A DNA stretch of 13,475 bases from an uncultured Ruminococcus sp. (GTDB lineage: Bacteria; Bacillota; Clostridia; Oscillospirales; Acutalibacteraceae), in NCBI GenBank assembly GCA_902767125.1, contig CACXGJ010000274.1:1-13475 (forward strand), in the 5' to 3' direction. Below, one piece after another: positions 7,645 to 13,475 of this stretch. Within the stretch, counting starts at the first letter, position 1; each line of letters starts with the position of its first letter. The translations under genes and the position numbers were made by a program. A model generated the notes under the pieces. The model had not been told where the DNA came from and did no database searches. It saw only the letters and a program-made list of their open reading frames with translations.

Positions 7645-8160
7645 ATGACAGATTTCAGAAAAGTATTGAGATATTCGGCTTATGCCGTTGAAATATTATT
7701 TGCCTTTGTGTTGCAGACAACGCCGTATTTTTTGCCGTCAATGTTCGGTGAAAAGGCTGTTCTGCTGGTGGGGCTGGCGATATCCATGGCAGTATTTGAG
7801 GATGATATCCCTGCAATTATATTCGGGGCATTGTGCGGAATATTTGCAGATTTTTCATACAGCGGCACAATTGGATTTTTCAGCATATTTTTGGTTATAA
7901 TAGCTTATATAACAAGCCGTCTGATGACGGATTATATCAAAAGAAATATTATTTCGGTGATGGCAGTGGGGGCTGTCGGAGTTATTCTCGTTTTGTCGGC
8001 ACATTTTTTATTTTATTGTGTCTTTGCAGGATACTCTGCTGTTTGGACTATATTCCTTAAGCATTATCTTATAAGAATATTATATACATTTGCATTTATA
8101 CCGCTGTTTTATTTGCTGAATAAGAAAATATCGCTGAAATCCCAAAGGAGAAGGCTATGA
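7645..8160 (+). CDS. mreD: Rod shape-determining protein MreD
   Basis: An integral membrane component of the elongasome; it partners MreC and modulates PBP2 activation. The 171-residue product is very hydrophobic, with about five membrane segments: around 10-30, 38-50, 55-75, 76-92, 100-125 and a last one near 140-160 before the basic tail KKISLKSQRRRL. The FGEKAVLLVGLAISMAVFEDD and IFGALCGIFADFSYSG stretches are characteristic of MreD in Firmicutes. ATG at 7645 follows GGTGGAG. Its last four bases overlap the first codon of mrdA (ATGA), indicating translational coupling. Sequence conservation in this family is low, so position between mreC and mrdA carries much of the weight. Confidence 0.92.
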   Translation: MTDFRKVLRYSAYAVEILFAFVLQTTPYFLPSMFGEKAVLLVGLAISMAVFEDDIPAIIFGALCGIFADFSYSGTIGFFSIFLVIIAYITSRLMTDYIKRNIISVMAVGAVGVILVLSAHFLFYCVFAGYSAVWTIFLKHYLIRILYTFAFIPLFYLLNKKISLKSQRRRL

Positions 8161-10148
8161 AAAGAAAAAAAACACTTAAGGCAAGATATATATTTCTCGG
8201 AGTATTCACGGCACTTGCAGCGGCAGTCCTGTTTGGAAGACTTGTTGAATGGCAGCTTTTTCAGTCGGAATATTACGAAAATATTTCCGCAACATCTGCA
8301 AGCTATACGGTAAAGACCGATGCCGTCAGGGGAGAGATATTTGACAGGAACGGTGTTGAGCTTGCCGTGAATATAACGGGATATAAAATAGTTATAAACA
8401 AGATATATATATCGGATGATGAGATAAATGACTGTATAGTACGTCTTGTCAATGTAATGGATGAATGCGGAGAAAAGTGGGAGGACAATCTCCCGATCAT
8501 TGTCGGAAAAGACGGACAATATTCCTTTGACAGTGAACGGTCGGACGATGTTGCAACCCTGAAAAGCAAGGATAAACTGAATATGAATCCGTATTCAACG
8601 GCTGATGAATGTATCGCAAGACTTGCGGCAAAATACAACTGTCAGTCATATAACAGGATACAGCAGAGAAATATCGCAAGCGTAAGATATAACATGGAAA
8701 ATTCGGGTTACAGCTATACTGTCCCGTATACATTCGCTGAAAATATCAGTGAAAAAACTATGCTGACAGTTTCGGAAAAGTTACAGGACCTGAAGGGCAT
8801 TACCGTTGAGTCAACAGCAATGAGGACTTATAAGAACGGTACAGCTGCACCTCATATTGTCGGGATAACAGGACTTATTTCTGCTGACGAATATAAAGAA
8901 ATGAAAAACAAGGGCTACGCCTATACGGATACTATAGGCAAGAATGGAATCGAATCGGCTTTTGAAAGCTACCTTCGTGGAACGGGGGGCAGTCGTACCT
9001 TTGAAAAAAGCTCTGACGGAAAGGTATCATTATTGGATATGGAAAAGGCTCAACCCGGAAACAGCATATATTTGACGATAGATACACGTTATCAGAAGGT
9101 CGCACAAAAGGCTCTTGCAGATGCCGTGAAGTATGCAAATGATTATTCAACATGGGTAGGCGACAAGTATCAGGGCGGTGACTGTACGGGTGCAGCATTG
9201 GTTATGCTGAATGTAAAGGATTTTTCGGTACTATGTGCGGCAAGCTATCCGACCTATGATCTTTCAAAATACTATGACGATTATACAAAGCTCGCAAATG
9301 ATGAAGCTCACCCTCTCTTTGACAGGGCTTTTATGGGAGCATTGGCTCCCGGCTCGACATTTAAGCCGATGATAGCATCGGCTGCATTGCAGGAAAAAAA
9401 GATCACAACCGATACATATATCGACTGTGAAAGAGTATATACGGAAAACGGTCTGAATCTTTGGTGTATGGGTTATCACGGTTGGATAAATATGTATCAT
9501 GCGATAGAGGATTCGTGCAATGTGTTTTTTGCCGAAACAGGCAGACTCCTCGGAATAGAGAATCTTCAGAAATATGCCAAGAGGTGCGGTCTTGGTGTAA
9601 AAACGGGTGTTGAGACGGGTGAGAGCAGCGGAACTCTTGCAGGTCCCGATTACAGTGAAAAAATGGGAACAATTTGGAATGAAGGCGATGTATCTCCGGC
9701 AGCAATTGGTCAGAGCGACAATCAGTTCACCCCCCTTCAGCTTGCGACCTATGCAGCGACTATTGCAAACAACGGTGTACGCCTTAAGACTCATGTAGTA
9801 GACAGAGTAGTTTCATATGACGGCAGTGAGATCGTTTATAAGAGTGAGCCTGTTGAAGTGGATAATATGGGTGTCAGCATGGAAAACCTCAAAGAAGTGC
9901 AGAAAGCTATGAATATGGCTGCTAATGCCTATGGTCTTATAAATACATTTGATATACAGATAGCAGCTAAAACAGGTACTGCTGAAACAAACGGCTCCGA
10001 CCATTCAAATTTTATATGCTATGCACCTTATGATGATCCTCAAATTGCAATAGCCGTAATGATAGAACACGGCTCGGAAAGCTATACGGCAATGAGTACG
10101 GCAAGAACTATGCTCGATGCATATTTTCACGGCATAGGACTTGAATGA
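8157..10148 (+). CDS. mrdA: Penicillin-binding protein 2 (elongasome transpeptidase)
   Basis: A class B PBP that cross-links peptidoglycan during sidewall growth, working with MreCD and a SEDS glycosyltransferase (RodA). The 663-residue product has a basic N-terminus and one membrane helix (about 10-29). The dimerisation/pedestal domain starts at about 50 with VRGEIFDRNGVELA. The transpeptidase domain holds all three catalytic motifs: SxxK as Ser400-Thr-Phe-Lys403 (APGSTFKPM), SxN as Ser453-Cys-Asn455, and KTG at Lys605-Thr-Gly607. ATG at 8157 has AAAGGAG six bases upstream and overlaps the mreD stop. By motif set alone it could be another class B PBP, but the mreBCD context points to PBP2. 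No rodA lies beside it here. It is the probable beta-lactam target of the elongation machinery. Confidence 0.95.
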   Translation: MKRKKTLKARYIFLGVFTALAAAVLFGRLVEWQLFQSEYYENISATSASYTVKTDAVRGEIFDRNGVELAVNITGYKIVINKIYISDDEINDCIVRLVNVMDECGEKWEDNLPIIVGKDGQYSFDSERSDDVATLKSKDKLNMNPYSTADECIARLAAKYNCQSYNRIQQRNIASVRYNMENSGYSYTVPYTFAENISEKTMLTVSEKLQDLKGITVESTAMRTYKNGTAAPHIVGITGLISADEYKEMKNKGYAYTDTIGKNGIESAFESYLRGTGGSRTFEKSSDGKVSLLDMEKAQPGNSIYLTIDTRYQKVAQKALADAVKYANDYSTWVGDKYQGGDCTGAALVMLNVKDFSVLCAASYPTYDLSKYYDDYTKLANDEAHPLFDRAFMGALAPGSTFKPMIASAALQEKKITTDTYIDCERVYTENGLNLWCMGYHGWINMYHAIEDSCNVFFAETGRLLGIENLQKYAKRCGLGVKTGVETGESSGTLAGPDYSEKMGTIWNEGDVSPAAIGQSDNQFTPLQLATYAATIANNGVRLKTHVVDRVVSYDGSEIVYKSEPVEVDNMGVSMENLKEVQKAMNMAANAYGLINTFDIQIAAKTGTAETNGSDHSNFICYAPYDDPQIAIAVMIEHGSESYTAMSTARTMLDAYFHGIGLE

Positions 10149-10175
10149 AACAGCGTTTTGCATGAAAAAAAATTC

Positions 10176-10204
10176 TTGACTTTATTTTAATTGTGTGATA
10201 TGCT
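10176..10204 (+). promoter_or_regulatory. Promoter-like sequence just ahead of the MinD-like gene
   Basis: TTGACT (10176-10181), 17 bases, TATGCT (10199-10204): a close sigma-A match. The start site would fall near 10211, i.e. at the ribosome binding site AAAGAGG (10209-10215), giving a leader of only about 10-16 bases. It may allow the MinD-like gene and mgsA to be transcribed independently of the mre operon. It may also be fortuitous because the leader is so short. Confidence 0.5.
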
Positions 10205-10226
10205 TATTAAAGAGGTATTTTTGAAA

Positions 10227-10961
10227 ATGGGAAAGGTGACTGCTATAGTCTCCGGTAAGGGCGGGACAGGTAAATCCTTTGTGACGACAGGTCTTGGGAT
10301 CGCTCTTGCAAGGAGAAATAAAAGAGTTTTACTTATGGATCTCGATCTGTATTTCAGAGGGATAGACCTGATGCTCGGTACAGATGACGGACTGCTTTTT
10401 GATATGGGAGATGTCTTCAACGGAAACTGCTCTCCCGAAAAGGCTGTGTATTCCTGTGAGGGCATAGGAGGATTGTTTATCATGTCAGCCTCTCAAGGTA
10501 TGGATGACAATATAGATACCAATGTGATGAGGTCGTTGATAAATGCACTGAAGGCTGATTATGATTATATTCTTATCGACTGCAACGGTGCAGGAAAAGC
10601 ATTTGAAGCAGCGGCTGTTGAGTCCGAAACGGTCATTGTATTGACCGATGCAGAGCCTTTGTCGGTCAGGTGTGCCGAAAAAATGAGCTGCAGACTGAAA
10701 GAAATGGGCTTGCACAACGCTCGTCTTTTGATGAATAATTTCAGCGAAAAGGTATTTTTCAGGCTGAACTGTTTTCAGGATATTGATGAAATAATAGATA
10801 AGATCGGTGCAAGGCTTTTGGGGATAGTTCCCGAGGATGAGGAATTTGCATTTGCCTTGCAGAGGTCAAGTCCTTTTGGTGTAAGATCAAAGGCTGTATA
10901 TGCCTTTGACAGAATCGCCGCAAGACTTGACGGTATTGATGTTTCGCTTTTTATAGAGTAA
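10227..10961 (+). CDS. MinD/ParA-family P-loop ATPase, MinD-like
   Basis: A deviant-Walker ATPase of the MinD branch of the MinD/ParA superfamily; MinD uses ATP-driven dimerisation to bind membrane and place the division site. The 244-residue product starts MGKVTAIVSGKGGTGKS, with signature Lys11 and P-loop Lys16. A MinD-like region follows, MDLDLYFRGIDLMLGTDDG (the MinD counterpart is D.GLRNLD..LG..), then YDYILIDCNGAG for Walker B and IVPEDEEFAFALQRSSPFG near the C-terminus. Typical MinD has a further C-terminal amphipathic membrane-targeting helix; here the protein stops at RLDGIDVSLFIE and I see no such tail. TTG at 10221 (5 bases after AAAGAGG) is an alternative start adding two residues. 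The frame opens upstream to 10191, but that would run through the -10 box. minC and minE are not adjacent. A MinD-like role is likely but not certain. Confidence 0.8.
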   Translation: MGKVTAIVSGKGGTGKSFVTTGLGIALARRNKRVLLMDLDLYFRGIDLMLGTDDGLLFDMGDVFNGNCSPEKAVYSCEGIGGLFIMSASQGMDDNIDTNVMRSLINALKADYDYILIDCNGAGKAFEAAAVESETVIVLTDAEPLSVRCAEKMSCRLKEMGLHNARLLMNNFSEKVFFRLNCFQDIDEIIDKIGARLLGIVPEDEEFAFALQRSSPFGVRSKAVYAFDRIAARLDGIDVSLFIE

Positions 10962-11002
10962 TTAATATAAATATTTGTCAGATTTTCGGGAGGGGAATTT
11001 CA

Positions 11003-11401
11003 ATGAACATAGCATTGATAGCACATGATGCTAAAAAAGAATTAATGGTACAGTTCTGTATTGCATACTGCGGTATACTCAGCAGACACAATCTTTGTGC
11101 GACAGGCTCAACAGGAAAAATGGTAGCCGAGGCAACGGGACTTGAAATAACAAGATTTTTGAGCGGCTCTCAAGGCGGAGATCAGCAGATCGCCGCAAGG
11201 ATTGCACTTAATGAGATTGATATGCTTATATTTCTTCGTGATCCGCTTAAGCCCAAGCCCCATGAGCCGAATGATATGCAGATACTTCGCCTGTGTGATG
11301 TACATAATATTCCCGTTGCGACCAATATAGCAACAGGTGAGGTGCTTATTCACGGCTTGGAGCGTGGTGACCTCGACTGGCGTAATATCGTCCGTTCTTA
11401 A
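11003..11401 (+). CDS. mgsA: Methylglyoxal synthase
   Basis: Converts dihydroxyacetone phosphate to methylglyoxal and phosphate in the cytoplasm, a bypass of lower glycolysis that frees phosphate when triose phosphates build up. The 132-residue product (the shorter form of the family, E. coli 152) has the substrate-phosphate loop TGSTGK (34-39), SGSQGGDQQIAARI with catalytic Asp60, and FLRDPLKPKPHEPND with His87; His8 in LIAHDAKK matches the first conserved active-site His. The start is set by a strong GGGAGGGG at 10988-10995, 7 bases before ATG. It lies 41 bases downstream of the MinD-like gene, and a hairpin terminator follows 12 bases after its stop. Association of mgsA with rod-shape/min genes is a known Clostridia gene order; a metabolic reason is not evident. 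Confidence 0.96.
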   Translation: MNIALIAHDAKKELMVQFCIAYCGILSRHNLCATGSTGKMVAEATGLEITRFLSGSQGGDQQIAARIALNEIDMLIFLRDPLKPKPHEPNDMQILRLCDVHNIPVATNIATGEVLIHGLERGDLDWRNIVRS

Positions 11402-11411
11402 AAGATTGATT

Positions 11412-11448
11412 TCCCTGTTCTGTACGGAGACGGAGCAGGGATTTTTTG
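11412..11448 (+). terminator. Rho-independent terminator after mgsA
   Basis: Stem CCCTGTTC (11414-11421) pairs with GGAGCAGGG (11433-11441), with one or two G-T wobbles, followed by six T residues (11443-11448). It ends the mre/min-like/mgsA transcripts and lies only 17 bases before the start codon of the next small gene. Confidence 0.8.
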
Positions 11449-11465
11449 TGAAAGGATATAAAAGC

Positions 11466-11702
11466 ATGAAAAGAAAAAGCAAAGAATATTACTACTCGTT
11501 GGGCGGAGTGGCATTGCTTATAGGCATCATAATGATAGTCGAGACACTTACGGATATTATGAAAGAAGCTCCCGACGGTGTATTGCCCGGCGGTTCACCC
11601 GTCGGTTTTGTCTGGGGCATCTCGATTATTGCCGGCATTGTCTGTATAGTCAGCGGTGCGGTCTATATATACAAAGGAAGAAAAACATATCATAAAAAAT
11701 GA
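11466..11702 (+). CDS. Small two-helix membrane protein of unknown function
   Basis: A 78-residue protein starting MKRKSKEYYYSLGG, not recognised. Two hydrophobic segments, about 9-27 (YYYSLGGVALLIGIIMIVE) and 47-68 (GFVWGISIIAGIVCIVSGAVYI), are joined by a 20-residue loop with acidic and Pro/Gly residues (KEAPDGVLPGGSP). Both ends are strongly basic (MKRKSK, YKGRKTYHKK), which would place both termini in the cytoplasm and the loop outside. ATG 11466 is supported by GAAAGGA (11451-11457), 8 bases upstream. The frame is open back to 11337 inside mgsA, but that upstream part is a shadow. A terminator precedes it and another follows; no clear promoter of its own is visible. It looks real because of the ribosome binding site, membrane pattern and terminator, but no function can be assigned. 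Confidence 0.7.
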   Translation: MKRKSKEYYYSLGGVALLIGIIMIVETLTDIMKEAPDGVLPGGSPVGFVWGISIIAGIVCIVSGAVYIYKGRKTYHKK

Positions 11703-11706
11703 GCCG

Positions 11707-11744
11707 ATAAGGACGGGAAAATTATTCCTGTCCTTATTTTTATT
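11707..11744 (+). terminator. Strong rho-independent terminator after the small membrane gene
   Basis: A 13-bp stem, ATAAGGACGGGAA (11707-11719) with TTCCTGTCCTTAT (11725-11737), one G-T wobble, 5-base loop AATTA, followed by a T-rich tail to 11744. It is the best terminator in the window and isolates the amylase gene from upstream transcription. Confidence 0.9.
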
Positions 11745-11786
11745 GTCGCTTTTTGTGAACAATGACAAAAAACTACAAAATAATAC

Positions 11787-11815
11787 TTGATTTTTATGTA
11801 AAAGTATGATATTAT
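11787..11815 (+). promoter_or_regulatory. Promoter for the GH13 amylase gene
   Basis: TTGATT (11787-11792), 17-base spacer, TATTAT (11810-11815). A perfect TATAAT three bases further on (11813-11818) would give a 20-base spacer with the same -35, so the exact -10 is uncertain. The leader to the ATG is about 40 bases. A 6-bp inverted repeat (ATACTT 11783-11788 and AAGTAT 11802-11807) overlaps the -35 and spacer and could be a regulator site, but it is short and AT-rich. Confidence 0.65.
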
Positions 11816-11862
11816 AATCAGGTGTTAATTTATTATATAAGCTTGAAAGGAAAGAATTTTCT

Positions 11863-13475
11863 ATGTATTGGGTCAATGAATCAGTGTTCTATCATATCTA
11901 TCCGCTTGGGTTCTGCGGAGCTCCGAGAGTGAATGACGGAAAAAAAGAATACAGGCTTGACAAGGTGATAGACTTTATCCCTCATCTTAAGGAAATGAAT
12001 GTCAATGCTGTATACTTCGGACCTGTATTTATGTCAACAACTCACGGCTATGATACAAACGACTATTATAATATAGACAACCGTCTCGGTGATAACGAGA
12101 GCTTTGCAAAAATATGCGATGCTCTCCATTCAAACGGTATAAAGGTTGTCCTTGACGGTGTATTCAATCACGTCGGCAGAGGCTTTTGGGCATTTAAGGA
12201 TGTTCAGCAGAATGGTCAGTCATCTCCCTACTGTTCATGGTTCCAAAGAATAGATTTCGGCGGAAGAAGTTCCTGGGGAGACAATTTCTGGTATGAGGGC
12301 TGGGAAGGCAACTATGATCTTGTAAAGCTCAATCTTCGTCATCCCGATGTAAAAAGACATATTTTTGATGCTGTCAAGATGTGGAAGGAAAAATTCAAAA
12401 TAGACGGTCTTCGTCTCGATGTTGCATACTGCATGGACTTGGATTTCCTCAAGGAACTCAAGCATTTCTGCAAGGGCATGGACAGGGATTTCTGGCTTAT
12501 GGGCGAAATAATCCACGGTGACTACAACAGGATTGCAAATCCTGATATACTTGATTCGTGTACAAACTATGAGTGCTACAAGGGTATATATTCATCCCAT
12601 AATGACAGGAATTATTTTGAAATTGCCCACTCCCTCCGAAGACAGTTTGAAAACGGCGGTATTTACAGAAATATCTACACATATAACTTTGTGGATAATC
12701 ATGATGTGAACAGAGTTGCAAGCACCATAAGAGAGTTTGAAAATGTAAAAAATGCCTTTTCAGTTGCATATTTCATGCCGGGTGTGCCGTCAGTTTATTA
12801 CGGCAGTGAATGGGGTATCAAGGGACAGAAAAACAATGTTGATTATGATGCACCGCTCCGTCCGTGTGTCAATGTCAGTGACATTGAGGATAATGCACTG
12901 TATCGCCATGTATGCAAGCTCGGTGCAGTCAGGAGAACTTTCAAAGCACTTAAATACGGCAGTTTCCAGAATGTTGTCATAAGAAATGAACAGTTGGTCT
13001 TCAAGCGTCAGTTCGAGGGTGAAACAGTATATATTGCCCTGAATCTTACGGGAAATAATTTCGGCTTGGATTTCAATACAGACGGCGGTTCTAAATTATA
13101 TGACGTTATGAACGGCTATAAGGTATATGATGTAAACGGAAACAGAGTTCATATAGATATACCTGCACACGGTACAATGGTACTTGTTCTTACAGACGGC
13201 GGACAGCCCGAACCACTCATTAACAGTAATGAAACTGTTGGCAATACCGCAAATGCCGAGCCTGTGAATGAGACCAAAGCTGAATCAAAGCCCGAACCCA
13301 AGCTCCCCGAAAGAGGTACTCCGGGACGTTACCGTCATTTCAAGGGCGGAGAATATGAATTTATATGTATCGCCAAAAACAGTGAAACAATGGAAGACCT
13401 TGTGATTTACAAGGAACTGTTCGGTGAACACAAGGTATGGGCAAGACCTGCTTCAATGTTCTATCAGTTTGTTGA
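11863..13475 (+). CDS. Cytoplasmic GH13 alpha-amylase family enzyme with C-terminal DUF1653-like domain, 3' end cut
   Basis: A GH13 alpha-glucan hydrolase or related enzyme. I translated 537 codons from ATG 11863 to the window edge with no stop. ATG has GAAAGGAAAG upstream. There is no signal peptide (MYWVNESVFYHIYPLGF), so it should act inside the cell on glycogen or imported maltodextrins. The four GH13 regions are present: I DGVFNH (98-103), II GLRLDVA with nucleophile Asp186, III GEI with acid/base Glu215, and IV FVDNHD with Asp281. A short beta C-domain runs to about 445, then a polar linker of roughly 40 residues (448-485, rich in N, E and P). From about 486 the sequence TPGRYRHFKGGEYEF, with SETMEDLVIYKEL and WARPASMF, matches the DUF1653 family, normally a stand-alone protein of about 70-80 residues. 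The DUF1653 block is nearly complete, so the gene should end soon after the window. It has its own promoter behind a strong terminator. Exact specificity cannot be read. Confidence 0.93.
   Translation, partial: MYWVNESVFYHIYPLGFCGAPRVNDGKKEYRLDKVIDFIPHLKEMNVNAVYFGPVFMSTTHGYDTNDYYNIDNRLGDNESFAKICDALHSNGIKVVLDGVFNHVGRGFWAFKDVQQNGQSSPYCSWFQRIDFGGRSSWGDNFWYEGWEGNYDLVKLNLRHPDVKRHIFDAVKMWKEKFKIDGLRLDVAYCMDLDFLKELKHFCKGMDRDFWLMGEIIHGDYNRIANPDILDSCTNYECYKGIYSSHNDRNYFEIAHSLRRQFENGGIYRNIYTYNFVDNHDVNRVASTIREFENVKNAFSVAYFMPGVPSVYYGSEWGIKGQKNNVDYDAPLRPCVNVSDIEDNALYRHVCKLGAVRRTFKALKYGSFQNVVIRNEQLVFKRQFEGETVYIALNLTGNNFGLDFNTDGGSKLYDVMNGYKVYDVNGNRVHIDIPAHGTMVLVLTDGGQPEPLINSNETVGNTANAEPVNETKAESKPEPKLPERGTPGRYRHFKGGEYEFICIAKNSETMEDLVIYKELFGEHKVWARPASMFYQFV

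Noticed and set aside
9264..9794. Minus-strand open frame opposite the PBP2 transpeptidase domain
   Set aside because: It covers the SxxK and SxN region of mrdA, which is under clear protein-level conservation; no start signal or domain on the opposite strand.
12497..12982. Alternative frames inside the amylase gene (both strands)
   Set aside because: They overlap the GH13 catalytic regions III and IV, which are intact in the annotated frame; no independent support.

Overview
The window looks like a chromosomal segment of a low-GC Gram-positive anaerobe, most likely a gut or rumen Clostridia member of the Ruminococcus/Oscillospiraceae type. This rests on AT-rich intergenic DNA, strong GGAGG-like ribosome binding sites, frequent TTG starts, sigma-A type promoters, and the gene content (rod-shape cluster followed by a MinD-like ATPase and methylglyoxal synthase, with glycogen phosphorylase and a GH13 amylase on the flanks). 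The species assignment is inference. Nothing resembles a phage, transposase, CRISPR array, rRNA or tRNA.

Layout: (1) Bases 1-2375, minus strand: a nearly complete glycogen phosphorylase gene (glgP) whose last few codons lie outside the window. It has a very good promoter and a hairpin in its leader. (2) Bases 2376-2638: a divergent AT-rich intergenic region holding that promoter and one for the plus-strand genes. (3) Bases 2639-5690, plus strand: zapA (Z-ring associated), a long two-half U32 protein of the RlhA type (RNA hydroxylation), and dut (dUTPase), with a small heptamer repeat between the last two. (4) Bases 5725-10148: a consensus promoter followed by mreB, mreC, mreD and mrdA (PBP2), the sidewall elongation machinery, tightly packed with a 4-bp mreD/mrdA overlap. 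(5) Bases 10176-11448: a MinD-like ATPase with its own promoter-like sequence, then mgsA and a rho-independent terminator. (6) Bases 11466-11744: a 78-residue two-helix membrane protein of unknown function, with a strong terminator behind it. (7) Bases 11787-13475: promoter and a cytoplasmic GH13 alpha-amylase family gene, cut by the window end, whose C-terminus carries a DUF1653-like domain.

The centre is a cell-shape and division neighbourhood: ZapA bundles FtsZ, MreBCD and PBP2 drive lateral wall growth, and the MinD-like protein may position something at the membrane or septum. The flanks concern alpha-glucan turnover: glycogen phosphorylase releases glucose-1-phosphate and the amylase probably acts on glycogen or imported maltodextrins in the cytoplasm. 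MgsA is a bypass for excess triose phosphate.

Most of this is ordinary conserved chromosome. The points most worth a second look are the amylase-DUF1653 fusion, the hairpin between the glgP promoter and its ribosome binding site, the MinD-like ATPase without MinC, MinE or a recognisable membrane-targeting tail, and the loss of cysteines in the second half of the U32 protein. I saw no convincing entirely new system.
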